From: Ascarosepion bandense
Taxonomy: Eukaryota > Mollusca > Cephalopoda > Sepiida > Sepiidae
DNA: 64,000 nt
Assembly (NCBI GenBank): GCA_037127315.1
Contig: JBBBDQ010000330.1
Span: 5,077,501 to 5,141,500 of the forward strand
Reading direction: 5' to 3'
Below, one piece after another: positions 1 through 11,678 of the stretch; the first letter of the stretch is position 1, and every line of letters begins with the position of its first letter. The notes beneath the pieces were generated by a model that ran no database searches, was not told the origin of the DNA, and saw nothing but the letters and a program-made list of their open reading frames with translations. The translations under genes were made by a program, and so were the position numbers.

Positions 1-1480
1 AACAACAAATTCAAATAAATAGATTAAACTGTTATGGATATAGATAGCCACACACACACTTACACACATATATTGAGATTGGTCTTTGCCTGATCTGAGT
101 CAGTTTTGTGATAGCAGGTCAATGTTAGTTGACCCAGATACCCTGAGTAACAAATGTCTAGACAGGAAATAAACAGAAGCTAGACATGGAGGTTGCAAAA
201 CAGCAGGAGCCAGAATTTTAGCCAAAAATCAAATCACTTGGAAAGCAAGATTTTGAAGTTAGTTGCAGATTGCATCTTGAACGAACAAGTCATATTTCCT
301 GAGTGGTGATAAATGATGAATGAAGGGAAAACACATTTGTAGCGTAATTTGACAAATTCATCTTAAACAACTCCGGATAAGAAAAAACGAACTTATAAAA
401 TTCTTATTCATTAAAACAAGAAGAAGACGCAGCCGAATTGTTGTTTATCAAGAAATGGAAAAAAGATAGTGACGAAGATAAAGGAAGAAGCTGTAATGTT
501 ACTTGTGCACTGATTCCTGTTTGTTCGGAGAAGAGAAAGAAAGAGAAACCAAACTGTTTATCGAGAAAAGAAAAAAAAAAAGAGAGAGATAGCGACGCAG
601 AACAGTCAACATATAACGGGAAGAGATTTTGAAGATAAGAATAAGCAGAATACAGAAAATACGATGCTGGTTTGAATAATAGAATAAAGAAGAATGCAGA
701 TATTTCAGAAAATTCGTATGCTGAAAATACGACAGTCAACTGAAAGAAAATAGAGACAGTCGTAACTACATATATTTCAAGTGGACTGCGTTTGAGTCCG
801 AAGCTGTATAAAGAAAGTGGAGGAAAAAGAAAAGAAAAGACATTAAGATAAGAGAAAAGGAACTGATATAAAGATAAGTTATTATATTCTTAGACCCATG
901 TTAGAACACGCATACACTTCCACGAATATTATGTTACCACATACATCATACCATATGTTATGAATCATATTTGTTGATATGTGTTGTAAATTGTTATTTC
1001 GATTACGTTGGGTATCCAAATATAAGTTTTAAGATTCAAGTCATTGGACATTCTTTCATACTTAATTTTTTTTATTTTAAATATTTCATTACTTATTAAA
1101 ATTTCCATATTAAAATCATCTCGTCTTGTCATTCATCCTTGATTGTTGGTCAGCGCATGTGTCAATATTGAAGCAGACCTGGGAAAGTTTGCCATTCGAT
1201 TATATCAATCATGCAGCAATCTTATTTTATTATTTTTATTTATCAATGTCTACTTGTCATAATATAGGACAGGTAGCCAGTATCTGTCCATAGATGTGGA
1301 AATGTAAATATTCCCGAATCGACGTGTAATCATCTTGAAGGTTATTTTCTAGGCAGGCATATGACAAAACATCGAAAACCGAAATGAATAAATAAATATA
1401 AATGCATAAATATAAAAATAAGGATAATTCATCTAAATAAATAAACCACTCCCATCAAAATAACCATTAGAAGAATTACC
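1..1480. other. AT-rich DNA, no gene recognised
   Basis: Purine-rich on the + strand between about 410 and 870, which opens short Lys/Glu-rich (+) and Phe/Ser-rich (-) frames with no family resemblance. I read these as composition artefacts. Short CA runs near 50-70. No SINE box, LTR or RNA gene seen. Confidence 0.5.
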
Positions 1481-1647
1481 CACAATGCACTACTGACCCC
1501 GTATATATAAATAGCCAAGGAAAAACACAGGTGGCCTGATGAGTGCGGGGAAATAGTCTGTCAGCTCTGAGTGCTGACTTGAATGTTGACTTATATATAT
1601 ATATATATACTTTTATATTTACATACATTCTATCTCTGATATTGAGC

Positions 1648-1720
1648 ACTTTTGTAGTGAACAAAACAAGATCCAGATTTAAATTTCAAAACTCAAAAAA
1701 TTCCTTCTATATTTGACATC
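1648..1720 (+). repeat. Possible 5' LTR remnant of the decayed gypsy element at 2.5-5.3 kb
   Basis: The stretch gtgaacaaaacaagatccag and following bases reappears, diverged and split by an insertion, at about 6061-6225 (gcgaacaaaacaaggttcag, then aaaactcaataaatttcttc). The two copies flank the gypsy pol remnant in direct orientation, as LTRs would. A TATA-like tatataaata lies just upstream near 1503. No PBS is visible next to it, so LTR status is inference. Confidence 0.35.
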
Positions 1721-2486
1721 TTAATTCGAAATGTTTTTTGGCTAAAAGAATGCCGGGAGACATCTAAAAGCAAAAATTCAAATAATCTTCAATCCACAGA
1801 AACAATTTTTTACGGACTTTTTTGCGAGCCAACACGAAGTTTGTTCGTCCTCTAATGGAAAGGCCAGAATCATATCTGGGAGTGAATTCCAAATGACATT
1901 TTCCAGTACTGGATGTACTGGTATTTGGTGATTTGCTGATTATAAGTCGATTTTCGAGAAATATTTTTTGTTTTACTGTAGAATCACTTCTACATGCATG
2001 TACATACCTATATAAATATTGCCATGCACACACGTTCATACACATATACCCACACACACTTACGTGAGGACCGCACGTGAAACTTTCTTTTTTCCCGCGT
2101 TTATTAAGAAATATATAAACTGATTTCCACACGTGTTTAGCCAGTTGGAGGCTGTTTTTCGGAGCATAAGTCCGAATACCGTTCGACTCTTCCCACTCAC
2201 ATACTGTGCTAATTGCATTCAGCAATTAGCCACATAAAAATGTTTCTCTCTATCTTATAAGAACATTTCAATACATGTATAATTATATTCACTACTATTC
2301 AGTACAAACATATTATTTCTTTTCAGGAACTCTTCTAACATGAATATTGAGACAATATCTTTAATATCTAAGAGAGAACTCTTTTCACAACATCTTACAT
2401 TCACAAATTATTTAGTTCTGTAACCTTACTTAATACAATGTTGTTATATTCGTTACATTGTGCTTTGAGTTGTTTTATTTATAAAT

Positions 2487-5300
2487 GTGATGATTTGGAT
2501 AACCAACCTTCTTTTCATCCCGATGACATATGTGAAACAGCAATAATCTTAACTTTTCGATTATGTGAGTATAATTATATGCCTTTCAGTTTGCAAAACG
2601 CATCCAGTACTTTCCAAAAGATGATGTACAGTATTTTTCATGGCCTCAAATGTACATTCACTTATGGATGACGAAGATAGCCATTATAAGCATCATGAGG
2701 AAGTACTACAGAAACTCAGTGAGAATAATTTTAAAATCTCTCTTTCAAAATGTAGATTTGTTGTTACCGAGCTCGAATTTCTAGGATTTCACATCTCAGC
2801 TGATGGACTTAAACCTAGTTCAAAAACACTTAATGAACTTATGCCATTTCCTCAACCAAATGATTCTAAATCCTTACACAGATTTATCGGAATGGTGAAT
2901 TTAAAAAAAAATTGTTCTAAATTTCAGCAACATAATATTACCAGACAGAACGAATGCATTTTAAACAAAAATCTAAGACAATAACGCTTACAAAAGAAGA
3001 GATTGAATCTTTTAAAATATAAAGAACTGTTTAACAAATGTAAACACTCTAGCTTTTCCCGATTCGAAGACTATTATTAATTATCAGCTAATGACAGATA
3101 GTTCGAATCATGTCATAGAAGCAACACTTCATCAAATGACAAATAATCAACTCATCCCTATTGGGTTCTTTTCAAAAAATTGTCACAAACCTAACAAAAA
3201 TATTCCACGCTTGACAGGGAACTATTAATTAACTGCATACCTAGTAGTACTGCATTTTAAACACTTAGTGGAAAGAAGAAATGTATTATTAATGACTGAC
3301 CATAAAAGCCAGTCTCCATTAAAGTCTGATAGACAACAACGATATTTCAGTTTCATTAGCGAAAAATCATATCCCACATAAAAGGCTCACAAAATATTGT
3401 ACCTGATTGTTTATCACGAACAGGAAATGCAATCAATATTGTTGATTGTAACCTAAAAGAAATAGTGACACACCAAAATAGTGACGATGAAATTTAAATT
3501 TTCTATGATTGTTCGAGACCATGTACTGTAAACAAAAACAAAGAAGTGCTATGTGACGTCTCATTACCTTTTCACGACCTTTTGTCATGCAAAAGCTAAG
3601 TAAATTGGTATTTGACAGTTTTACATAATTTATCTCATCCTGGTACATCAGCCTCTATAAAACTCATAAAAGCAAGATATTACTGGCTCGAGATGGTCAA
3701 GTCGATAAAAACTTGGTGCAAGAAGATGCCAACAGTACCAGCAAGCGAAAATAACATCACATACAAAAAGTAAAATGCAACCATTCAAATTACCCTCCAG
3801 CTGCTTCCAGACAGTGCATATTGATATTGCTGGGCCCTTAACACCAGTAAAGAACCCTACTGATCCTTATTTTTCATCCTTTCATTATATTTTAACATGT
3901 ATTGATAGGAACATCAGATGGATTTATAGCGGGTTATCCATATAGTGGAAGACCGTTCTAGTGAAGGGTAGTAGTGTATTGTTGAAGATTGAAGGAATTT
4001 GGCCTTGTTGTAGATAGCCCACAATGTCATAAAATGATTATAAGTCAAGAAAAGTAAATTGAGTTGAAAAATAACATATATATATATACATTTCAATTAA
4101 GGTTTTTACAATTAAAGTAATACTTGAAGTATAGGTCTAATGGAAGTTAAAATGTTAATGGCAATAAAATGCTGAAAGAGAATTAATGCCTAGGAATGTG
4201 GGAGTGTTGTGAGTAAGGAATGTCTTTGATGTATTTGCTCCTTAGGTCAGTAAGTAGTTTTGAGACAGCCAAGATAAGATGAGGGAGAAGGGAGGCTAAG
4301 ATAGTAAGCCGCTTGACTTAGGTCAAGGGGATACTGATTGCACTTTGCTCTCTCAAGTCTGGGTCTGTCTGTCTATGCTTTTTATTTCGACTTTTTGGTT
4401 CACAGGTGGGCTTCCCATTGGCTGAAAAATAAAATTCGTGGAGGCTCGCAAACTGGAAATTTAATATTTAATTAATTTTTAGTTTTCAACCGGAACATCT
4501 GCACGAAGCCGGCGGCGCACCGATGACTTTTTGTCATTTGCTTTTTGGTCGTGAGCATGCAAACATCCGGTCCGTCGCTATGCTCGGTCGGTATCACCAC
4601 AGATTGTATCATGCCCAATATCGGAGATCACAGCAAAATCAGTATCAATAGCTTTTGTAGACTTATGGATCTCTAAATTCGATGTTCTACTTTACATTGT
4701 AACAGACAGTGGAAGCCAATTCGAACACTGAATATTTCACAGAATTATCAAAAATAATTAGTTTTCACTGACTGAGAACAACTGTATACCACCCGCAAAA
4801 AACAGCTTAGCAGAAAGAGCATATAGAACTCTGAAGACAGCAATAAAAGCAAGGAAAGAATCCTGGCTATCAGCTCTTCCCATTGTGCTTCTTGGAATCC
4901 GGATAGCACCTAATGAATCCAACCGTTCCCCATTTATTGCATTAACGGGAAGTCAAGCTCATGTTGCACAATTTTAAATTGATCCTACTAAAGATGAAGA
5001 CATAGAATTAAGAAACTTTCACATCAAGATTTTAGCTGAAGAGATGTAAAAATTTGACATGGAAAATTTTTCTGGCAGACATTTGCACTCAACACCTAAA
5101 TCATATATTTCTAAAGATTTACAAAACTGTGAATATATTTGGCTGAGAACGGATAGAGTACGAAAACCTTTAGAAGCTCCATACACAGGCCCATTCCAAG
5201 TAATAAGCTGACATGAGAAATATTTTACGATCAAAATATCTGAAAACATGCATAATAATGTTTCCATTAACAGTCTAAAATCGGCATATATTTATATAAA
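2487..5300 (+). pseudogene. Decayed Ty3/gypsy pol (RT, RNase H, integrase), interrupted by a solo LTR
   Basis: Translated pieces give, in order, an RT palm piece with YMPFSLQNASSTFQ (near 2577), a frameshift exactly at the catalytic box (near 2664; LMDDEDS in the next frame), the RT thumb LEFLGFHISADGLKP, RNase H pieces (DSSNHVIEATLHQ, LLMTDHKSQSPLKS), a degenerate zinc-finger region, integrase core pieces (TCIDRNIRWI; VTDSGSQFE near 4697; TTVYHPQK) and a C-terminal GPF-type segment (APYTGPFQVIS near 5177). This order is RT-RNaseH-IN, diagnostic of Ty3/gypsy. Gag, protease and the RT N-terminus are not visible. Many stops and frameshifts make it inactive. The integrase core is interrupted by 3925-4601. 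Confidence 0.88.
3925..4601 (-). mobile_element. Solo LTR (family TGTGGT...CTATA), copy 1, nested in gypsy integrase
   Basis: Read on the minus strand it starts TGTGGTGATACCGACCGAGC and ends CCCGCTATA. Similar sequences lie at 33853-34483 and 49190-49926. It is flanked by a 4-bp target-site duplication GATT (3921-3924 and 4602-4605). Excising it with one GATT brings together the two halves of the integrase core. No internal retroelement sequence remains, so it is a solo LTR. An AT microsatellite (about 4076-4089) lies inside. Confidence 0.85.
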
Positions 5301-5458
5301 GATACAAAGAAAGTAAAGGCATTCTGTCGAAAGAAATCCGGAGCTGAACGATTCCCAATCTCATGTCGATGGAGCTCATGGTGAAAAACAAATAACTAAA
5401 ACAAAAACCAGTAGAACCATTAAATGAAGAAAAGTAAAACACAACACACATTTTCACT

Positions 5459-5726
5459 CAGTCAGTCAGTTAAGTGCCATACGTGATACACGCTTGGGCG
5501 ATCATGTTTCGAGAGAGACATGACTGACTGGGCAGAAGATTATCCCGCAGTAGGTTGCCATTGCTTTCTGCAGTAGACTGGTTGCTGACCAAGGCTATAG
5601 AACCCAATCTGTCCTGTTATTTAACCCATAACTGGAAGAAATAGACGGATTAATACCTTTCCCAAGGGTATTTGTGTGTAAGTGAAGGCAATGAATTCAG
5701 CTGGAATTCGAACTCGGCTCCCCGAT
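5459..5726 (-). mobile_element. tRNA-derived SINE, family A, minus copy
   Basis: On the minus strand it runs from a box-B-like GAGTTCGAATTCCAGC through the shared core (CCCTTGGGAAAGGTATTAAT, CAGTTATGGGTTAAATAACA) to the family-A 3' end, which closes with repeated CTGA units. The 5' tRNA part before box B is missing. It forms an inverted pair with 5804-6055. Confidence 0.85.
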
Positions 5727-5803
5727 GAAACCAAAAACAAAAATGTACAGAATTACACTTTGTTATTTGAACAGGAACCTATTATAGGTCACCTATATGT
5801 AGC

Positions 5804-6055
5804 AAGTTCGAATTCCAGTTGAATTCATTGCATTCACTTACGCGCAAATACCCTTGGGAAAGGTATTTATCCATCTCTTCCTTCCAGTTATGGGTTAATA
5901 ACACGACAGATTGGGTTCTGTAGCCTTGGCTGGCAACCAGTCTACCACAGAAAGCAATGGCAACCTACTGTAGGATAATTTTTTGCCCAGTCAGTCATGT
6001 CTCTTTTGAGACATGATCACCCAAGCGTGTTTCACGTATGGCACTTAACTGACTG
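5804..6055 (+). mobile_element. tRNA-derived SINE, family A, 5'-truncated, with TSD
   Basis: Begins at the box-B-like aagttcgaattccagttg and runs through the core to the ...ggcacttaactgactg tail. A perfect 9-bp duplication atatgtagc flanks it (5795-5803 and 6056-6064), which fixes the ends and shows retroposition by target-primed reverse transcription of a 5'-truncated copy. Confidence 0.9.
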
Positions 6056-6060
6056 ATATG

Positions 6061-6225
6061 TAGCGAACAAAACAAGGTTCAGATTTAAACTTTAAATGCT
6101 AAGCACTGATTGATTGATTTTTGTTAAATTATTTAAAAAATCGAATTTACAAACATTGCTGAGCACACACGCAAAAAACAGATCCAAAACAAAACTCAAT
6201 AAATTTCTTCTACATTTCACATCCT
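6061..6225 (+). repeat. Possible 3' LTR remnant of the decayed gypsy element
   Basis: Direct-orientation match to 1648-1720, split by about 75 bp containing gattgattgattt. It lies downstream of the integrase C-terminus as a 3' LTR should. Terminal boundaries cannot be fixed. Confidence 0.3.
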
Positions 6226-6265
6226 GAGGGGAAACATCCCTTGAAACATTTCTTGATTTGTTTTA

Positions 6266-6333
6266 TACATATATATATATATATAATCTTATGTATATAT
6301 ATATATATATATATATATAATCATATATATAAT

Positions 6334-6402
<69 letters not shown>

Positions 6403-6449
6403 GATTATATATATATATAATCTTATATATATATATATATAATTATATA

Positions 6450-6495
<46 letters not shown>

Positions 6496-6552
6496 TATAA
6501 TCTATATATATATATAAGATTATATATATATATATAATCTTATATATATAAT

Positions 6553-6616
<64 letters not shown>

Positions 6617-6720
6617 CTTCTATATATATATATAATCTTCTATATATATAAATATATTTATATAATCTATAATATATATATATATAATCTTATATATATA
6701 TAAATATATATATATAAGAT

Positions 6721-6782
<62 letters not shown>
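6266..6782. repeat. AT-dinucleotide microsatellite, interrupted
   Basis: About 0.5 kb of (TA)n with repeated interruptions of the form aatctt/aagatt, giving many nested palindromes. Length is likely polymorphic and the assembly here may be unreliable. Confidence 0.95.
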
Positions 6783-6786
<4 letters not shown>

Positions 6787-6945
6787 ATGGTTGTTACAAT
6801 GTTTTTAAATTCATAGTATCACTATAGCTATTTCTAAAAAAATCACCTGAGGATGAAGCCAAAATATAATGGGCTGGCTTCGAAATATGAGAAATTTTTT
6901 GTGTAGTGATACTATGAATTTAAAAACATTGTAACAACCATTACA
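6783..6945. mobile_element. Short inverted-repeat element with perfect 42-bp TIRs
   Basis: The left arm 6783-6824 (tgtaatggttgttacaatgt...) is the exact reverse complement of 6904-6945. The 79-bp centre carries cacctgaggatgaagcc and a matching ggcttcgaaa, which fold into a small hairpin. It sits at the end of a TA run, so a TA duplication cannot be told from background. A diverged half copy is at about 32085-32190. It has no coding capacity: a MITE or foldback element. Confidence 0.75.
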
Positions 6946-7037
6946 GTATATTGGTCTACATTTGTATCGAGCACTCTTTATAAAAGTAAATGCATGAACA
7001 AAAAGGTAAATAAACCTACGAGTTCAACAACTTAGTT

Positions 7038-7039
<2 letters not shown>

Positions 7040-7094
<55 letters not shown>
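7040..7094. repeat. AT microsatellite
   Basis: Run of (TA)n with one aaa interruption. Confidence 0.9.
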
Positions 7095-7931
7095 CATAAT
7101 CCTTGATAATCTGGGAACAGAGATTAAAAAATATGTTTGGATAATTCAAAATTTTGTATAAATGAATACCTAAATTATAAAAAAATAAGGAGAAGTCAAT
7201 TTTTAAAAGAAATTTATCATTAAAGTCATCAAATAATATTTACAAATGCTTTGCTAAAGATTTTGTCTAGTTTATTTTTTTTTATTAAAACATGTGTCAA
7301 TTTTGTTTCTTTCTAGCTGGCTTCACTTTTTTCTCCTGCTATTGAAACTGGGTTAAAATAGATATTGTAAGGATGGCTTCTACTTTAAAACACAACCAAC
7401 TTATCAAACAGTCATTGCTCCAGTATTTGAAATTGAAATTTTCAATATTCAGTATGATTTTCTAAATTCTCTAAAATACTTCTCTAAAATTGAATTTTAT
7501 TTATTTAATTAAAGGGTTTAGCTCAGATGATGAAACAAATTTTCAGATGATTTCAATTTTTTTATTCATTTCATGTTTGGATAATCAAAGTCTGCAAACT
7601 CAAAGTGACAAATAATTGGAATAGTACTCCACTGTTACCTTTTGCTTTTTAAAAATTTTTAAAATATTTCTTGTTCCTATTTGGAATTCATTTACACCTT
7701 GTAATTACTAACCAAAATATTTTTCATAAGAACATATGATCCAAAGGAATCATCTTGACAAAATCAAACATAAGACATTGTTCTGGGCTAAAATTTACTT
7801 GTGAACAAAAAAAAAAAAGAAAAAAAAAGGTTAATAATTTAAGTATAGTTTAAAAATAAGCAACAATGTAGCAAAATCACAATATGTCAGGCAAAAAAAA
7901 TGAATTCTAATTTAAACTTATGATCACTGAT
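7095..7931. other. AT-rich DNA, no feature recognised
   Basis: A-rich and T-rich runs, including an interrupted poly-A at 7807-7828. No coding, RNA or repeat signal beyond homopolymers. Confidence 0.6.
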
Positions 7932-7936
7932 CTGAC

Positions 7937-8057
7937 TATTATGTTTTGCATTTCTTTGCATGGTGGTAGTCGTAGCACAGCTCTCCGTGTCCTTTGTGAT
8001 GATAGAGTTTTCTGTGTCTTACGTCTTCAGTTATTCTCTATTTATACTTATACAACA
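7937..8057 (-). repeat. 3' LTR of the 7.9-11.8 kb gypsy element
   Basis: About 121 bp. On the minus strand it starts TGTTGTATAAGTATAAATAG (containing a TATA-like box) and ends ...ACATAATA. It shares ctctccgtgtcctttgtga-type sequence with 11689-11828 but has diverged considerably, showing an old insertion. Confidence 0.8.
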
Positions 8058-8070
8058 CCTCCCTGAACTG
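8058..8070 (-). other. Polypurine tract
   Basis: Minus-strand AGTTCAGGGAGG abuts the 3' LTR start. This is the expected position of the plus-strand primer of a gypsy element. Confidence 0.6.
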
Positions 8071-8254
8071 GTTAGGTTGTACACCCTTGTTTTTTCTTTT
8101 ACTACTCTTGATTATTTTTGTATTGTATTGTCCTTCCTCTTGTCTTTCTTGTTTTCTCTTTAATGGTGATCCTGGCCTCTCTTCATTTTCTTCTTCATAT
8201 TCATCTGTCTTTCCACTCACTTTCTTCCATTTCCTGATCTGTTCCACTTCCTGT

Positions 8255-9590
8255 CTATTCTTGTTCCTGACCTTCCATTTCCAGCTGGATGATGATCCAG
8301 CTCATTTCTGCTTCTGAGATGATCTGCATGTGCCAGTATATGTTGTGTTCTTTTTGTATCAACAAATTTGCTTCTTTTGGATTCGCCTCTTTATTCTTTC
8401 TCTGCCATACCTTTGCTTTTGTTGCAAAGGACATAGTTATGGGGGCTCTGATTTGTCTTCCCATTAATGCTGAAGTGCTCAGTTTTCTTGTCGTATGTTG
8501 AATGGATTTGTAACGGAGTATTTTTGGTAAATATGCTTTAATGTTTTAATCATGTGGTGAGAATGCTTTCAATCCCATTTTCACCTTTTGTACCATTCTT
8601 TTTGCAATGCCATTAGACTGTAGGTGATATAGTGGTGTCTTGTATGAGATGCATTCAATTTGTTTTAACCCCGCATATAAGTTCTTATTGCAAAATTCGG
8701 GTGCATTGTCAGTGATTATTGTCTGGGGTACTCTATTCCTTGAGAATATCATTGTTAGTATTTGCTTTATTGTGGGTTAGGGTCCACATAGATCATGCAC
8801 ATATCAGAGATAGGGGATAATTCTTAGTATTAGTGGACTCATATTCAGGATGGCCAGAACTCTGACAACTTCTGGCCATCCTGAATATGAGTCCACTAAT
8901 ACTAAGAATTATCCCCTATCTCTGATATGTGCATGATCTATGTGGACCCTAACCCATGGCTCTGCTTCCTCGAGCCATGTGTGAATTTTTGCTTGATTGA
9001 AGTTTTTATCTACACATTTTGGACATCTCTTAACGTATTCCTCTACGGCATTTGAATATTCCAGCCACCATGTTTGTAACTTTAGTTTTCTTTGTGTTAC
9101 TGTTATGCCACAACGTACATCACCAGGTACTCCTTTTAATATGTCCCTTCTCAGTATTTGTGAAGTTACTATTACATTGCCATTGCATGTTATGCTATTT
9201 TCTATTGTTAGTTTGTGCTTTGTTTCCTTAAAGAGTCACTCTGCCATCATTTTGAGTATATTTATAGGAAGAGTGTCTGTTTTCACCCAGTGTATTATTT
9301 CATCTTCAGTAACTTCTTTTTTTTTCTTTTTCTGTTTCATTCTTAAACTCTAATCTTGATTAAGTGTATACATAAGGAATAAGCTTCCCTTTTACGTATA
9401 CTATGTTAAAATCAAATGCCATGATTTTTATTCCCCATCTTAAAATCTTTGGCAATGTGACTTTTAGCAATTCTTTTTTCAGGTTAAATATGAATTCTAA
9501 TGGTTTGTGGTTCAATTTTAATAAGAATTTTTTATCAAAAAGTTTTGTGCCCTTTCCATGCTCCATACAATTGTTAGCACATCTTTATTC
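8255..9590 (-). pseudogene. Gypsy RNase H end and integrase fragments
   Basis: On the minus strand, an RNase H end (LNHKPLEFIF near 9500) is followed by an integrase zinc-finger segment containing VKRCPKCVDK (near 9020-9050), the first catalytic Asp in VRVHIDHA (near 8940), VDSYSGWPE, then a foldback that replaces part of the core. The core resumes with VPQTIITDNAPEFC (second Asp, near 8715), PLYHLQSNGIAKRMVQ (Glu position occupied by K) and a C-terminal GRQIRAPITMSFATKAKVW segment. Frame breaks and the foldback make it non-functional. Confidence 0.85.
8773..8956. repeat. Perfect palindrome, 87-bp arms, 10-nt loop
   Basis: The left arm 8773-8859 (tgggttagggtccacatag...) and right arm 8870-8956 are exact reverse complements around the loop ctctgacaac. 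The right arm is the native integrase sequence on the minus strand (encoding VRVHIDHA...VDSYSGWPE). The left arm is an inverted duplication of it. No mismatch was found over 87 bp. Confidence 0.97.
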
Positions 9591-10372
9591 GAGTAGTTAG
9601 TTTCTGTTGACGTTAACCTTCTTAATATGTACATGATTGGGTGTTTGTCTGTTGATAAAACAGTAACAATCGCCTTTTCACTTGTGTCAGTCGTTAATGT
9701 TATTTCTTTTTGTGAATCAAAAACTTCTATTATTGCTTTATTCTTCAGAATATTCTTTAGTGTTTCAAAAGTGTTTTGTGACTTATCAAATTCATTTTTG
9801 TGTAATTTTGCAAATGGCTCTATTATGTCGCTGTATCTAGATACGTATTTACTATAAAAATTTATCAGTCCCAAAACGGTTTGTAGTTCTCTTTTATTTG
9901 TTGAAGCAGCTATTTCTGTTATTTTCTTTGTTAATCTATCATCAGGTGATACGCCTTCTTTTGATATTTGATATCCTAAATATGATATCTTCTTACAGTC
10001 AAAATTACATTTACCTTTGTTTATGGTCAAGCCTGCCTTTTTTAATCTCACTAAAATTTGCTCTGTTTTATATTTTGATGCTTCTTTAGTTCTTGCCCTT
10101 ACACCTATATTGTCCTGGCATATACTCATATTTTTTATTTTTTCTAACAAGACTCTTTCAATTGTTTTTTGAAAAATATGGCTGGAAGTTTTTATCCCAA
10201 ATGGTAAACAAGTCCATCTTAATAAGTCTATAGGGGTGTTTATTGTGGTTATTTCCTTGAATTTACCGTCTATTTTTATTTGATTGTATGCTGACTTGAG
10301 ATCAATTTTTGTAAAGTAGTTAATTTTTGTTAACTCGTGGCTCACAGTTTCGATATTTGTAAAAGGAGACAA
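9518..10372 (-). pseudogene. Gypsy reverse transcriptase/RNase H fragment, catalytic box mutated
   Basis: A 284-codon frame with RT motifs: first metal-binding Asp in FTKIDLKSAYNQI (D24), TCLPFGIKTSSHIFQ (residues 54-68), the catalytic box reading CQDN at 85-88 instead of Y/F-x-D-D, ISYLGYQISKEGVSP, the connection domain TVLGLINFYSKYVSRY, then the RNase H start ITLTTDTSEKAIVTVLS. TGC for the aromatic and AAT for the second Asp are each one transition from the consensus codons, consistent with neutral decay. The frame is intact here, but the 5' and 3' parts lie in other frames. RT activity would be lost. Confidence 0.9.
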
Positions 10373-10465
10373 GTCTGAACATATCTGGTGATTTACGCCT
10401 ATTTTGCAATCATCACATATTCTTAGATCTCCATCAGGCTTCTTTATCGCTACTATCAGTGATAC

Positions 10466-10786
10466 CTAATTACTACAACGTGGAGTTACTTTTTCTAGTA
10501 TACCTTGTTGTATCATTTTGTTTAATTTATCTACTTCCAAATGTAGGAGGATATGAATTGGAACTTTTCTTGATGCGCTATATACTTTGGGTGATAGTTT
10601 TTCTTTATAGCCTTTCAATAATCCTATTTCATTTCCTTCTGCTTCCACGGAACTGATTAGTCTCGCTGTATCTACTTTTATTATATCAGTCCCTAATAAT
10701 CTGTAATCTCTTTTGCACATTACAATTGTAATGGGAATTATTTCAAAATGCTTGTCGGTTTCAAAATTGCCTTGAAATGTACCCAT
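10466..10786 (-). pseudogene. Gypsy pol N-terminal part (protease C-terminus to RT fingers)
   Basis: A 106-codon frame ending in an RT entry segment (VPIHILLHLEVDKLNKMIQQ, GILEKVTP) preceded by a protease-end/linker segment with YRLLGTDIIKVD, where gypsy proteases carry an ILG-type motif. The active-site Asp-Thr-Gly is not seen in this frame. Separated from the downstream RT by frame breaks near 10380-10465. Confidence 0.75.
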
Positions 10787-11234
10787 TGTTTTTATCCCTC
10801 AAATTGCTTTAATTGTACACTGCTTTTTAAAATTTAGGTTGTCCTAATTTCATCCAGAAAATTTTTTATATCAACGTAACTTCACTGCCTGTACCAACTT
10901 GCATGTTAGATACTTGGCCATTTGTCCTTTTATTTGTACCTTTTTTGTGTATTCATTGTAAATATTTCAACTTCTTGTTCAGAGGAGGTTTGAACAGTTT
11001 TACTTTTTGCTTTTCGTATTTGCATACATTCTGAAAATGAACTTTTTTGTGCAATTTGAGTACATTTTTCTTAAAGCTGGACATTTGTACTTGTCTCTCT
11101 CGTGATTTTTTCCACAATATTGAGCTCATCGTTTATGTCTTGATTTTTTCTTTCAGCTGATTAAATTCTCTAAACAACTCGACGCTAGCTTCCAAACTCA
11201 TTCTGCTACTCTGTGGACATTCTAATATTTTTTG

Positions 11235-11678
11235 CTAGTGGTTTTGGTCCTCCAAGCTTTCAATTAACCTAAGAAGAATCAGTTTATCTTCTGTAGTCAT
11301 TTTCTGTGCTCCCAATTTTTCAAATTCACAATACTTGGCTTGTTCTTTCAATCTATGTAAGTATTGTATAATGGACTCATTTGGTGCTTGTCTTATTTCC
11401 AAAAACTTGGTTCTTTTAGCAATTATCAATTTTTTCTTTTTTTTTTTTTTGGTCTCATGTTCTTTTTTTATAATTTTCACAATTTTTTCAAGTGTCATTT
11501 CTTCTAAATCTCTCAGGTAACACATTGTCGAAATTTTCTTCAAAGTTTCACACCCAACTGCAGCAAGAGATAAATCGGTTATCTCGTTTTCTCCTCCGTC
11601 AGTCTTTGTATCTCTTAATTTTTTATTCTTGTATGTTTCTATGTGTTCTGGGTCACCCAGCAAATTTAAGGGTTCCAT
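11235..11678 (-). pseudogene. Gypsy Gag fragment
   Basis: A 147-codon minus-strand frame resembling Ty3/gypsy Gag (retrotransposon_gag fold): KNKKLRDTKTDGGENEITDL, then LRDLEEMTLEKIVKIIKKEH, a Lys run from an A-homopolymer expansion near 11440, and PNESIIQYLHRLKEQAKYC. Lies directly after the PBS, as Gag should. The Met I can read overlaps the PBS, so the true start is uncertain. The zinc knuckle expected nearer 11000-11100 is only faintly visible as scattered Cys codons. Confidence 0.7.
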
